Shown here in pieces: positions 53,660-63,669 of a DNA stretch of 64,000 bases (positions within the stretch are counted from its first letter, which is position 1; each line of letters starts with the position of its first letter). Source of the stretch: Janthinobacterium sp. GW456P (lineage in GTDB: Bacteria > Pseudomonadota > Gammaproteobacteria > Burkholderiales > Burkholderiaceae_D); contig NZ_NEHB01000026.1 of assembly GCF_002127655.1 (NCBI RefSeq), positions 1 through 64,000 of the forward strand, written 5' to 3'. The position numbers and the translations under genes were made by a program. A model generated the notes under the pieces. It had not been told where the DNA came from. It did not search any database and was given only the letters and a program-made list of their open reading frames with translations.

Positions 53660-56398
53660 ATGATGTTTCGCGAAAAAAAGAGTGTGCAGGTGGTGAGATT
53701 GGCGTTGGCTGCGTTCGCCGGCGTCGCAACGATGAGCGTGCATGCGCAGGAAGCGATCGATGCGCCGGTGCCTAAGGTGCAGCGCGTCGAAATCACCGGT
53801 TCGAGTATCAAACGCATTGAAGCCGAAGGTATTTCCCCGATCACCGTGATGACGCGCGAATCGATTGCCCGTTCGGGCGCGACGTCGGTGCTGGATCTGA
53901 TGCGCAACCTGACTTCTGCGGGCGGTAACGGCGGTGAGCTGGCGACATCGAGTTCCTTCCGAAACGGCGCCACCAGCGTCTCGCTGCGCGGTCTGCCGAC
54001 CCTCATTCTGTTGAACGGCTATCGCCTGCCGGCGTCCGGTTCGGACGATTATAGCGGCCAGACTTCGGTCGATCTGAACGCCATTCCGCTGTCGGCCATC
54101 GAGCGCATCGATGTGCTCAAGGACGGCGCCTCGGCCATCTACGGCACCGATGCCGTCGGCGGCGTCATCAACTTCATCCTGCGCAAGGATTACCAGGGCT
54201 TGACCCTCGACGCTAGCACCGGTTCGACCACCCATGGCGACGGGCAAAACCATAAGGTGTCCGTGTCCGGCGGTTTCGGCGACCGTGACGCGCAGAAATT
54301 CAACGTAACTTACTCGGCCTCGTACGAAAAAACCAAGGCCATCCACGGCGTCGACCGCGATTGGGCGAACAGTACCGATTTCACCGGCCACAAGGGCGGC
54401 CTGTATCAAGGGGGCGTGTACGGCGCCAAGGGCCGCGATCCCGGCACCATATCGCTGGGCGGTTCGCAGCGCATGCCCGATCCGGAGTGCGACGCGGCTC
54501 ACAGCAAGCCCTATCCGGATGCGCCGGAATGGGTGGCTGCGCCGAATCGCAGCTCCTGCATGTATTCCGCCGCTGAGTCGATAGACCTGGTGCGCCCGTC
54601 CACACGCTACGGCGGTGCGGTCACGGCGAACTGGGATTTGACGCCGGATGTGTCGCTGTTCGCCAATCTGTTTTACAACCACTTCGACACGCGCGTCCAA
54701 GGTTCGCCGGCCTGGATCCAAAATGCCGACCGCTCCAGCGTGTTGCGTGTGGCGGCGGACAACCCCTTCAATACCTACGGCGTGCCGGTCACGATCCGCC
54801 GCCTCTTCCCTGCCGCCGAGGGTGGTACGGGCACCAATGTTGACACCACCTGGCTGGTTGGCGGCGCCACCGGCCGCGCAGCCAATTGGGATTGGACCGT
54901 GTCTGTGGGCCACAGCCAAGAGAAGGGCGAAACGCGCGTGTACGGCTCCTTCATGCACGATAAATTGCAGAGTTACCTGGCGCAGGGCAAGTTCAACCCC
55001 TTCGGCGGCAACCATAATTCGGAGCAGATCATTAACGAACTGACGGCCGACCAGTACACCAAGACCAAGTCCTCGACGGACTTTGCTAAGGTGACTGCTT
55101 CCAGCGAATTTGGCCAACTGCCCGGCGGCAAGATCGGCGTGGCCGTCGGTGCCGAGTACAAGCGCGAGAAGCTCAGCTACGATCCGTCGCAGGCTTGGCG
55201 CGATGGCGCGATCGGCATCTATTCGACCCTGCGCGGCATCGACGGCTCTGAGTCGCTCGGCGCCGTGTTCGGCGAATTGGCCCTGCCGCTGCTGAAAAAC
55301 CTGGAAGCGCAGGCGGCCGTCCGCTATGATCGCTACCAGTTGGCTGGCGGTACCACCAACCCGAAGCTTGGCCTGCGCTGGACCGCCTTGCCGACCTTGA
55401 TGTTCCGCACCAGCTACAGCACCGGTTTCCGCGCGCCGACACTGTCGCAGCGCTTTAACGAAGGCCGCGGCGGTTTTGTCGCGACCAAGGATCCGAAGCG
55501 TTGCATCGTGGGTGACGCGTATTTTGACACCGCTTGCAGCGGTTCGGCGCTGTCTCTGCTGTCCGGCACGAAGGACTTGAAGCCCGAAAAATCGAAGCAG
55601 TTCAACCTGGGCGTGGTCGCCGAACCGATCAAGAACCTGACGCTGGGTTTAACCTACTGGAATATCAAGTGGAACGATCGGGTCGAGAATCTTGACAACG
55701 AAACCGTGTTGGCGGGCGAGGATGGCCAGTACAAGAACGCCGTCACGCGCTATGACGTAACGGCGGAAGACCAAGAGAAGTATAACGCGCTGAGCGCCGC
55801 CCAGCGCGCGACGCTGGGTCCGTTGGTAGGTCGCCTGAAGCAGCTGCAGGTTGGCCTGATCAATCGCAGCAAGGTCGTCACCGACGGTCTGGATGTCGAA
55901 GCGTCGTACACGCTGCGCACGGCCGAGATGGGGCGTTTCAAGGTATCCGGCGAGGCGAGCTACACACTGTCCTACAACCGCACGCTGCTGCCTGACGATC
56001 CGGCGATCAATTGCGCCAACAACACGGCTTGCGAGGCCGGTGAATACGGCTATCCTAAGCTGCTGGCCAAGCTGGGTCTGAACTGGGACCGCGGTGATTG
56101 GGCAGCGACGACGAGCGCCAACTTCACTTCGCATTACCACGTGGACCGGACACCGTCGGCGACGATCAATCTTTACTACGACGAGTACGCGAACGGCATG
56201 ATGATCCCGAGCGCGACCCTGGTTGACGCCTCGCTGTCCTACAGCGGTTTCAAGAACCTGGTGCTGCGTGGTGGCGTCAATAACGTGTTCGACCGTGCGC
56301 CGGCATTCGACCCATCGTCGAACATCGGCTACGACACCGCCTACGGCAATCCGCGTGGCCGCTACATCTACATGTCGGCGTCGTACTCCTTCAAATGA
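53660..56398 (+). CDS. TonB-dependent receptor
   Basis: A 912-residue receptor. Signal peptide LALAAFAGVATMSVHAQ; plug start VQRVEITGSSIKRIEAEGIS; LILLNGYRLPASGSDD; IERIDVLKDGASAIYGTDAV; GGVINFILRKDY; barrel end YIYMSASYSFK. It ends in Phe-Lys rather than the usual C-terminal aromatic, which could slightly affect BAM recognition. Start ATG 53660 has AAAAGGAA 6 bases upstream. Paralogue of the receptors at 44103 and 48855. Followed by a terminator before tkt. Confidence 0.94.
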   Translation: MMFREKKSVQVVRLALAAFAGVATMSVHAQEAIDAPVPKVQRVEITGSSIKRIEAEGISPITVMTRESIARSGATSVLDLMRNLTSAGGNGGELATSSSFRNGATSVSLRGLPTLILLNGYRLPASGSDDYSGQTSVDLNAIPLSAIERIDVLKDGASAIYGTDAVGGVINFILRKDYQGLTLDASTGSTTHGDGQNHKVSVSGGFGDRDAQKFNVTYSASYEKTKAIHGVDRDWANSTDFTGHKGGLYQGGVYGAKGRDPGTISLGGSQRMPDPECDAAHSKPYPDAPEWVAAPNRSSCMYSAAESIDLVRPSTRYGGAVTANWDLTPDVSLFANLFYNHFDTRVQGSPAWIQNADRSSVLRVAADNPFNTYGVPVTIRRLFPAAEGGTGTNVDTTWLVGGATGRAANWDWTVSVGHSQEKGETRVYGSFMHDKLQSYLAQGKFNPFGGNHNSEQIINELTADQYTKTKSSTDFAKVTASSEFGQLPGGKIGVAVGAEYKREKLSYDPSQAWRDGAIGIYSTLRGIDGSESLGAVFGELALPLLKNLEAQAAVRYDRYQLAGGTTNPKLGLRWTALPTLMFRTSYSTGFRAPTLSQRFNEGRGGFVATKDPKRCIVGDAYFDTACSGSALSLLSGTKDLKPEKSKQFNLGVVAEPIKNLTLGLTYWNIKWNDRVENLDNETVLAGEDGQYKNAVTRYDVTAEDQEKYNALSAAQRATLGPLVGRLKQLQVGLINRSKVVTDGLDVEASYTLRTAEMGRFKVSGEASYTLSYNRTLLPDDPAINCANNTACEAGEYGYPKLLAKLGLNWDRGDWAATTSANFTSHYHVDRTPSATINLYYDEYANGMMIPSATLVDASLSYSGFKNLVLRGGVNNVFDRAPAFDPSSNIGYDTAYGNPRGRYIYMSASYSFK

Positions 56399-56462
56399 CG
56401 TGAGGGTAGACTGACGGGTGGGGCGCGCCGATTTGCGGCGCGCTCCGCAGCGGCGTACGTCG

Positions 56463-56492
56463 CGAAAAACCGGGCCTGGCCCGGTTTTTTTT
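56463..56492 (+). terminator. Terminator after the TonB receptor
   Basis: AAAAACCGGGCC / GGCCCGGTTTTT stem followed by further Ts. Confidence 0.88.
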
Positions 56493-56641
56493 CGCCCCTG
56501 CCGGGCGCAAGTGGCACAAGCTGCGGCGGCGGCGTTGCGCGGTTTGATTTTTCCCCTTGTTGGTCTGGTAAAATACATGGCTCTGACTGCGCCCAGCTGC
56601 GCTGCAAACGAATTTAAACTCCGCGACTGACCCACACCATC

Positions 56642-58639
56642 ATGACAACTACGCTCCCGACTACCAAAATGGCCAATGCGATCCGCGCACTGGCAATGGA
56701 CGCTGTACAAAAGGCCAATTCCGGCCATCCAGGCATGCCGATGGGCATGGCCGAGATCGCAGTTGCTCTGTGGAGTGGTCACTATCGCCACAATCCCGCG
56801 AACCCGAAATGGCAAAACCGCGACCGTTTCCTGTTGTCGAACGGCCACGGCTCGATGCTGCACTACGCGCTGCTGCACCTGACGGGCTACGACCTGTCGA
56901 TGGAAGACATCAAGGCCTTCCGCCAGATGCATTCGAAAACCCCGGGCCACCCGGAAGTCGATATCACGCCAGGCGTGGAAACGACCACCGGCCCGCTGGG
57001 CCAGGGCATCGCCAACGCCGTCGGCATGGCCCTGTCGGAGCAATTGCTGGCCGCTGAATTCAACAAGCCCGGCCACGACATCGTCAATCACTATACCTAC
57101 GCCTTCGTCGGCGATGGCTGTCTGATGGAAGGTATTTCGCACGAAGTGTGCGCGCTGGCCGGCACCCTGGGCCTGAATAAACTGATCGCCCTGTACGATG
57201 ACAACGGCATTTCCATCGACGGCAAGGTCGAAGGCTGGTTCACGGACGACACCCCGGCCCGCTTCGAAGCGTACGGCTGGAACGTCATCCGCGCCGTCGA
57301 CGGTCACGATGTTGCCGCCGTCGCTGCCGCCATCGCCGCCGCCAAGACCGCCAGCAAGCCAACCCTGATCTGCTGCAAGACCATCATCGGCAAGGGTTCG
57401 CCGAACCTGCAAGGCGGCGACAAGGTCCACGGCGCCGCGCTGGGCGACAAGGAAATCGCTGCCGTGCGCGAATACATCGGCTGGGATGCCGCCCCGTTCG
57501 AGATGCCGGCCGACGTGTACGCCGCGTGGGACGCCAAGAAGCAAGGCGCCCTGCTGGAAGCGGACTGGAACGAGCGCTTTGCCGCCTACAGCCGCGAATT
57601 CCCGCAGCAAGCCGCTGAACTGACCCGCCGCATGCAAGGCGAACTGCCACAGGCATTCGAAGCGGCCCTGAGCGCCGCCATCGCGTCCTGCGTCGAGAAA
57701 AAAGAAAACATCGCTACCCGCAAGGCCAGCCAGAACGCCATTCAGGCACTGGCTTCGTCGCTGCCGGAATTCCTCGGCGGCTCGGCCGACCTGACCGGTT
57801 CGAACCTGACCAACTGGAAAGAGTGCGTGGCCGTGCGTTCGGGCCAGCCTGGCAACCACATCAACTACGGCGTGCGCGAATTCGGCATGAGCGCCATCAT
57901 GAACGGCATCACCTTGCACGGCGGATACATCCCGTTCGGCGCCACGTTCCTGACGTTCTCGGACTACAGCCGCAACGCGCTGCGCATGGCCGCCCTGATG
58001 AAACTGCGTTCGATCTTCGTGTTTACCCACGATTCGATCGGCCTGGGCGAAGACGGCCCGACGCACCAATCGGTCGAGCACGTCTCGTCGATGCGCCTGA
58101 TTCCGAACCTGGACAACTGGCGTCCATGCGACACCGTCGAGTCCGCTGCCGCCTGGGGCGCCGCCGTGCGCCGCAAGGATGGCCCGTCGACCCTGATCTT
58201 CTCGCGCCAGAACCTGCCATACCAGGAGCGTAGCGCCGAACAAATCGAGAACATCTTCCGCGGCGGCTATGTGCTGAGCGATGTGCTTGAGCCCAAGGCG
58301 ATCCTGATCGCCACCGGTTCCGAAGTGGAACTGGCTGTCGCCGCCGCCAGCGCGCTGGCCTCGGAAGGCATCAACGTGCGCGTCGTGTCGATGCCGTCGA
58401 CCGACGTGTATGATCGCCAGGACGCCGCCTACAAGGCCAGCGTGCTGACGAAAGGCTTGCCGCGCGTGGCCATCGAAGCGGGCGTGACCAGCTTCTGGTA
58501 CAAATACGTGGGCCTGGAAGGCGCCGTGGTCGGTATCGACACGTTCGGCGAATCGGCGCCTGCCGGCGTGCTGTTCAAGCACTTCGGCTTCACGGTCGAG
58601 AACGTCGTCGCCAAGGTGAAAGCCGTTATCGCTGGCTGA
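56642..58639 (+). CDS. tkt: Transketolase
   Basis: A 665-residue thiamine-diphosphate enzyme of the pentose phosphate pathway. [19 protein letters not shown] and [20 protein letters not shown] line the cofactor site; the ThDP/Mg motif is [14 protein letters not shown] with DDNGISIDG. The pyrimidine-domain segment [16 protein letters not shown] and [19 protein letters not shown] are conserved. Followed by gap after 76 bases, a common betaproteobacterial tkt-gap pairing. Confidence 0.98.
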   Translation: MTTTLPTTKMANAIRALAMDAVQKANSGHPGMPMGMAEIAVALWSGHYRHNPANPKWQNRDRFLLSNGHGSMLHYALLHLTGYDLSMEDIKAFRQMHSKTPGHPEVDITPGVETTTGPLGQGIANAVGMALSEQLLAAEFNKPGHDIVNHYTYAFVGDGCLMEGISHEVCALAGTLGLNKLIALYDDNGISIDGKVEGWFTDDTPARFEAYGWNVIRAVDGHDVAAVAAAIAAAKTASKPTLICCKTIIGKGSPNLQGGDKVHGAALGDKEIAAVREYIGWDAAPFEMPADVYAAWDAKKQGALLEADWNERFAAYSREFPQQAAELTRRMQGELPQAFEAALSAAIASCVEKKENIATRKASQNAIQALASSLPEFLGGSADLTGSNLTNWKECVAVRSGQPGNHINYGVREFGMSAIMNGITLHGGYIPFGATFLTFSDYSRNALRMAALMKLRSIFVFTHDSIGLGEDGPTHQSVEHVSSMRLIPNLDNWRPCDTVESAAAWGAAVRRKDGPSTLIFSRQNLPYQERSAEQIENIFRGGYVLSDVLEPKAILIATGSEVELAVAAASALASEGINVRVVSMPSTDVYDRQDAAYKASVLTKGLPRVAIEAGVTSFWYKYVGLEGAVVGIDTFGESAPAGVLFKHFGFTVENVVAKVKAVIAG

Positions 58640-58715
58640 AATTGATTTTTAACGGTCCTGGCGGCATGTTCGCCGGGGCCGCGCATGTACCTTCTTTTTT
58701 AATCAGGAGCAGAGT

Positions 58716-59726
58716 ATGACGATCAAAGTTGCAATCAATGGCTACGGCCGCATCGGCCGTAATGTGTTGCGCGCTTTCTACGAAGGCGGCAAGAAACAGG
58801 ATATCCAGATCGTTGCCATCAACGACCTGGGCGATGCCAAATCGAACGCCCACCTGACCCGCTACGATACCGCGCACGGCAAGTTCCCGGGCACGGTCAC
58901 CGTCGAAGGCGACAACATGATCGTCAATGGCGATCCGATCCGCGTATTCGCACAGCGCAATCCTGCTGAAATTCCATGGGGCGAGCTGGGCGTGGACGTC
59001 GTGCTGGAATGCACGGGCTTCTTCACCACCAAAGAGAAGGCTTCGGCTCACTTGAAGGGCGGCGCGAAAAAAGTCATCATCTCGGCACCCGGCGGCAAGG
59101 ACGTCGATGCGACCGTCGTGTTCGGCGTGAACCACTCGGTACTGAAATCGACCGACACCGTCATCTCGAACGCTTCGTGCACCACCAACTGCCTGGCACC
59201 GCTGGTCAAGCCGCTCAACGACGCCATCGGTATCGAAACGGGCCTGATGACCACCGTGCACGCCTACACCAACGACCAGGTGCTGTCCGACGTGATGCAT
59301 GAAGACCTGCGCCGCGCCCGTTCGGCCACCATGAGCATGATCCCGACCAAGACGGGCGCCGCCGCCGCCGTGGGCCTGGTGCTGCCTGAGCTGAATGGCA
59401 AGCTGGACGGCTTCGCCATCCGCGTGCCGACCATCAACGTGTCGCTGGTCGACCTGTCGTTCATCGCCAAGCGCGACACCACCGTGGAAGAAGTCAACGC
59501 GCTGATGAAAGCCGCCTCGGAAGGCGCCCTGGAAGGCATCCTGACGTACCAGACCGAACCGCTGGTGTCGATCGACTTCAACCACAACCCGGCTTCGTCG
59601 AACTTCGATTCGACCCTGACCAAGGTGTCGGGCCGTCTGGTGAAAGTATCGTCGTGGTACGACAACGAGTGGGGTTTCTCGAACCGCATGCTTGACACCA
59701 CCGTGGCGCTGATGTCGGCCAAGTAA
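58716..59726 (+). CDS. gap: Glyceraldehyde-3-phosphate dehydrogenase, type I
   Basis: A 336-residue NAD-dependent GAPDH. The Rossmann motif [14 protein letters not shown] is at the N-terminus, and the catalytic cysteine is in [26 protein letters not shown] and [13 protein letters not shown] are standard. Carbon-flow enzyme acting beside transketolase. Strong ribosome binding site (AGGAGCAGAG) and a strong downstream terminator. Confidence 0.98.
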   Translation: MTIKVAINGYGRIGRNVLRAFYEGGKKQDIQIVAINDLGDAKSNAHLTRYDTAHGKFPGTVTVEGDNMIVNGDPIRVFAQRNPAEIPWGELGVDVVLECTGFFTTKEKASAHLKGGAKKVIISAPGGKDVDATVVFGVNHSVLKSTDTVISNASCTTNCLAPLVKPLNDAIGIETGLMTTVHAYTNDQVLSDVMHEDLRRARSATMSMIPTKTGAAAAVGLVLPELNGKLDGFAIRVPTINVSLVDLSFIAKRDTTVEEVNALMKAASEGALEGILTYQTEPLVSIDFNHNPASSNFDSTLTKVSGRLVKVSSWYDNEWGFSNRMLDTTVALMSAK

Positions 59727-59742
59727 TCTCTGGCTCGCCTGC

Positions 59743-59770
59743 AAAAACGCCCTTCGGGGCGTTTTTTTTT
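59743..59770 (+). terminator. Terminator after gap
   Basis: AAAAACGCCC-TTCG-GGGCGTTTTT: a UUCG tetraloop hairpin with a long T-run. Confidence 0.92.
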
Positions 59771-59834
59771 CATGGCCGTACGACACCGAACAAAACCGTA
59801 GCGAGCGGCAGTGATTTGTGGCCGAGAAGCGCAA

Positions 59835-59850
59835 CCGTACTTTAGTACGG
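59835..59850. repeat. Short palindrome in a possible dispersed element
   Basis: CCGTACT-TT-AGTACGG inside the non-coding stretch 59771-59902. The surrounding sequence looks like a degenerate interspersed element, but only one copy was seen here. Confidence 0.35.
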
Positions 59851-59902
59851 TGAGCATCGCCGGCCGCAAAGCGCGCCGCGCAGTAGGTTTGGTTAGGTGT
59901 AC

Positions 59903-60667
59903 CTACAGGCGGCGCCGGTAAAAGCGCCACAGCAGGCGCAAGTCGCGCAGCACGGGCACGCCGGACAGGAAGGTCAGTACGCAGGCGAGGGTGATGGTGG
60001 CGGCGGGGAAGCCGATGTGCTTGAAAGCGAGGGCGCCGCTGACGCCGCCGATGAAGAAGCAACTGATCAGCAGGCAGTGCGTTTTCAGCTTGCCCTGGTT
60101 GACCTTCACCACGCGATCCGGCAATTGACGCCGGTTGTAATACGCCATCTTGCCCAGTTCGATGCCGATGTCGGTCGACAGGCCCGTGACGTGGGTGGTG
60201 CGGATGGCGGCGCCTGAAATCTTGGTGATGATGGCGTTCTGCAAGCCCATGATAAAGCACAGCAGCAGGATGGTGACGGGACCCAGCACGTCCGGGATGG
60301 TCGCCAGATAATTGCCCGTCAGGCCAAACAACAGGAGCAGTGCCGCTTCCAGCAGCAGGCTGGCGGCAAACTGGCTGTGCAGCCGGCGCCGCTTGCCCCA
60401 GTTCACCATGATGGCCGTCACGGCCGCGCCGCTGACAAAGGCCAGCCAGGCGCCCAGCGCGGCCAGCGCCACGGTCACGTTGCCCAGCGCCAGGTCGTCC
60501 GCCATGCCCGAGACGATGCCCGTCATGTGCGAGGTATAGCCGCCGATGGCGAGAAAGCCGCCCGCGTTCACGGCGCCGGCCACCAGCGCCAGCACGCAGC
60601 CCAGCTGCAGATTGGCTTGCGTATCGCGCGCCGATCCGCTCAGGCGGGACAGGTAATGGAGCGGCAT
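59903..60667 (-). CDS. DUF1275 (YoaK-type) membrane protein
   Basis: A 254-residue integral membrane protein with about six helices (LGCVLALVAGAVNAGGFLAI, VALAALGAWLAFVSGAAVTA, VTILLLCFIMGLQNAIITK). GYTSHMTGIVSGMADDLALG and TTHVTGLSTDIGIELGK are DUF1275 hallmarks. Function unknown. The ATG lies 13 bases downstream of the glnE stop, so it may be co-transcribed with glnE. Weak ribosome binding site. Confidence 0.88.
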   Translation of the reverse strand: MPLHYLSRLSGSARDTQANLQLGCVLALVAGAVNAGGFLAIGGYTSHMTGIVSGMADDLALGNVTVALAALGAWLAFVSGAAVTAIMVNWGKRRRLHSQFAASLLLEAALLLLFGLTGNYLATIPDVLGPVTILLLCFIMGLQNAIITKISGAAIRTTHVTGLSTDIGIELGKMAYYNRRQLPDRVVKVNQGKLKTHCLLISCFFIGGVSGALAFKHIGFPAATITLACVLTFLSGVPVLRDLRLLWRFYRRRL

Positions 60668-60680
60668 GCCCGGACCGGCC

Positions 60681-63434
60681 TCAGGCTGCGGCGCCGAAGA
60701 TGGCTTGCCACAGGCGCATGACATTCTCCGCATGCACGCGCACTCTTTCCGGCTCCACGCGGGCCAGGTCTTGCCCCTGCAGGCGCAGTTGATGCTGCAG
60801 CTTGCGCAGCGCGCGGTAGGCGTCGGCGACGGAAGCGGCCAGACCGGCGTCGATCAGCCCCAACTCGCCGCACAGGCGCAGCAGGGCGATATTGCCCGAG
60901 TTGGCCGTCAGCTGCGGATACCGCGCCGCATGCTGGAGCACCAGGTATTGCACCATGAATTCGATGTCGATCATGCCGCCCGGATCTTGTTTCAGATCAA
61001 AGCTGCCGGGACGGGGCGGGTGCGCATCGAGCATTTTCTTGCGCATGGCCACCACTTCACCCTTGAGCGGGCCGTTTTCCGGGCGTTCCTTGCGCAAGAT
61101 CGTGTCGCGGATGCGTTCGAAATGCTTGCCGATGGTGGCGTCGCCGGCGCAAAAGCGCGCGCGCGTGAGCGCCTGGTGTTCCCACACCCAGGCCGCGCTG
61201 CTCTGGTAGCGCTCGAACGCCTGCACGCTGGACACCAGCATGCCCGAGGCGCCGTCGGGACGCAGGGCGATGTCGATGTCGAACAGGATGCCGGCCGAAG
61301 TGTGCGAGGTCATCCAGGTAATGAAGCGCTGCGCCAGCTTGGCGTACAGGCCGGGCGCTTCCTGGTCGTCGTCGTCGAACAGGAAAATCACATCGAGGTC
61401 GGAGACATAGCCCAGTTCCTTGCCGCCCAGCTTGCCATACGCGATGACGGCGAATTTCGGCACGTCGCGGTGGCGTGTCGGCAAGGTTTGCCAGACGGCT
61501 TGCACGGTGGCGGCGACGATGATGTCGGCCAGCTGCGACAGGTAGTCGGCCAGCTTTTCCACGCTCAGGTCGCCCGCCAGGTCTTGCGCCAGGCACTGGA
61601 ACAGTTGCGCGTGGTGCATTTCGCGCAGGATATCCATCTGCCGCTCCGTGTCGCCGGGCGCATCGTCGAGCTGGCGCTGCAAGTCCAGCGCCAGCGCGGC
61701 CGGGTCGGGCACCGTGTTGCGGATGCGTTCATCGAGCAGCTCGTCGAGCAGGATCGGATGCTGCGTGAGGAAGGTGGCGGCCCAGCCGCTGGCGCACACC
61801 ATGCGCACCACGCGCTCGAGCGTGTGCGGGTACTCTGTCAACAATGACAGATAGGCCGATCGCCGCGCGATGGCTTCCAGGAAATCGAGCAGCCGGCCCA
61901 GGGTGGCCAGCTGGCTGGCGTTACCGTTGGACACGGAGCAATCGGTGATCAGGGGCAGGGCGGAATTGACGAGGGCCACCAAACGCGTGCGGCTGGCCTC
62001 GGGCAGGGACTGCAGCCGCGGCGCCTGCCACGTGGCCAGCAAACGGCGCGCGCAGGCTGCCGGCTCATGGAAACCCATGGCGGCAAAGCGCGCTTCGATG
62101 GCTTCCTGCTGGTCGGACGCGGCGCAGTCGTTCGACGTTTGCGGGTCGATCCCCGTGTCGGCCGGCGGCGTGCCGCTGCTCTTGTCGCTGAACATTTCAT
62201 CGAACTGGTCGGCGACAAACACGCGGTGCGCTTCCAGCTGGGCCAGCAAGGTGGGCGTGTCGGGCAAGCCCATCATCTGCGCCACCACCAGGCGGTCGGC
62301 CTCGCTGGCGGGCAGGGTATGCGTTTGCGCATCGTCCAGGTATTGCAGCCGGTGTTCGAGGTTGCGCAGGAAAGCGTAGGAAGCGAGCAGTTGCTCCACG
62401 ATGGCCGGTTCCAGCAAGCCTTTTTCCGCCACCGTGCGCAGGGTGGCGCGCGTGGAGCGCTCGCGCAGCTCGGCGTCGCGCCCGCCGCGTATCAATTGGA
62501 ATACCTGGGCCAGGAATTCGATTTCGCGGATGCCGCCACGGCCCAGCTTGACGTTGTTGCTGCGGTCCGGGTGCAGCCGCTCCTGACGGTTGACCTCGGC
62601 GCGGATCTGGCCGTGCATGGTGCGGATGGCATCGATGACGCCGAAATCGAGGTAGCGGCGGAAGACGAAGGGACGCACGATGGCGTCGAGCGCGGCAATA
62701 TCTTCCGGCTTGCCCGTCACGGCGCGCGCCTTGACCCAGGCGTAGCGCTCCCATTCGCGTCCCTGCACGATCAGGTATTGCTCCACCATGCCCAGGCTGG
62801 CGGCCAGCGGCCCCGAATTGCCGTTCGGACGCAAGGCCATGTCCACGCGGAAAGTAAAGCCGTCCTGTGTGATCTCGGCCAGGGCGGCGATCAGTTTCTT
62901 GCCCATGCGAATGAAAAACTCGTGGTTGGACAGGCTGCGCTGGCTCGGCAGGGTTGCTTGCGTGTCGCCATCTTCCGGATACACAAAGATCAGGTCGATA
63001 TCCGACGAGACGTTGAGTTCGCCGCCACCCTGCTTGCCCATCGCCAACACCATCAAGGCCTGCTCCTCGCCCGACTCCTCTCCGACGGGCATGCCGTGCA
63101 GGGCCACCATTTCGGCCATGATGGCGTCCACATGCGTGCGGATGGCGAAATCGGCAAACTCCGTCATGGCCGTGACGACTTCGTTCAAGTCCGCCTGGCC
63201 GCCAAGATCGCGCGCGATCAGGCCGCAGACGAGCAGATTGCGCAGGCGGCGCATGGCCCGCTCGGGCGGCAGCGACGGCGTGGCGGCGTTCGATTGCCCG
63301 GCCAGCGCGGCGGCAAAGTCGAGCCCGTCCAATGGTGCGCGCACCAGTTGCGCTACCTGCGCGGCGCGCTCGGGGGCGGCGTCCAGCCAGCGCTGGTAGA
63401 AACGGGAGGCGGAGATCAAAGGCTGTGTGCTCAT
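60681..63434 (-). CDS. glnE: Glutamine synthetase adenylyltransferase/deadenylase
   Basis: A 917-residue bifunctional enzyme that adds and removes AMP on the GlnA tyrosine, under PII control. Two nucleotidyltransferase domains are visible: the N-terminal one with AMGKQGGGELNVSSDIDLIF, and the C-terminal one with AYGKLGGKELGYVSDLDVIF. GRGGIREIEFLAQVFQL and DPGGMIDIEFMVQYLVL flank them. ATG 63434 opens MSTQPLISASRFYQRWL. The target GlnA Tyr400 is encoded at 36468-37883. Confidence 0.97.
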   Translation of the reverse strand: MSTQPLISASRFYQRWLDAAPERAAQVAQLVRAPLDGLDFAAALAGQSNAATPSLPPERAMRRLRNLLVCGLIARDLGGQADLNEVVTAMTEFADFAIRTHVDAIMAEMVALHGMPVGEESGEEQALMVLAMGKQGGGELNVSSDIDLIFVYPEDGDTQATLPSQRSLSNHEFFIRMGKKLIAALAEITQDGFTFRVDMALRPNGNSGPLAASLGMVEQYLIVQGREWERYAWVKARAVTGKPEDIAALDAIVRPFVFRRYLDFGVIDAIRTMHGQIRAEVNRQERLHPDRSNNVKLGRGGIREIEFLAQVFQLIRGGRDAELRERSTRATLRTVAEKGLLEPAIVEQLLASYAFLRNLEHRLQYLDDAQTHTLPASEADRLVVAQMMGLPDTPTLLAQLEAHRVFVADQFDEMFSDKSSGTPPADTGIDPQTSNDCAASDQQEAIEARFAAMGFHEPAACARRLLATWQAPRLQSLPEASRTRLVALVNSALPLITDCSVSNGNASQLATLGRLLDFLEAIARRSAYLSLLTEYPHTLERVVRMVCASGWAATFLTQHPILLDELLDERIRNTVPDPAALALDLQRQLDDAPGDTERQMDILREMHHAQLFQCLAQDLAGDLSVEKLADYLSQLADIIVAATVQAVWQTLPTRHRDVPKFAVIAYGKLGGKELGYVSDLDVIFLFDDDDQEAPGLYAKLAQRFITWMTSHTSAGILFDIDIALRPDGASGMLVSSVQAFERYQSSAAWVWEHQALTRARFCAGDATIGKHFERIRDTILRKERPENGPLKGEVVAMRKKMLDAHPPRPGSFDLKQDPGGMIDIEFMVQYLVLQHAARYPQLTANSGNIALLRLCGELGLIDAGLAASVADAYRALRKLQHQLRLQGQDLARVEPERVRVHAENVMRLWQAIFGAAA

Positions 63435-63669
63435 GGTATCGGTAAGGGTCTCGTGGATGCTGCGTGCATGTTCTTGTTTAACTTGGCTGCGAACGGCGGG
63501 GGATGCGGTAAAATTGTGCCGCCGGCCCAATACCGCCGGTAGTGCGTGCTCTTCCGAACGATGGTAAGGGAGGCTTTGCTCAGAAGCAAGCGCAAGGATG
63601 CAGGCGCGCACCACGAATGCAGACGATTTTTGCCATTATTTGACGCCGGGCCAGTTTATTAGCTTATTG

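Noticed and set aside
55649-58582. Minus-strand open frame of 977 codons spanning the receptor end and tkt
   Set aside because: It crosses two well-supported plus-strand genes and a terminator and shows no recognisable domain.
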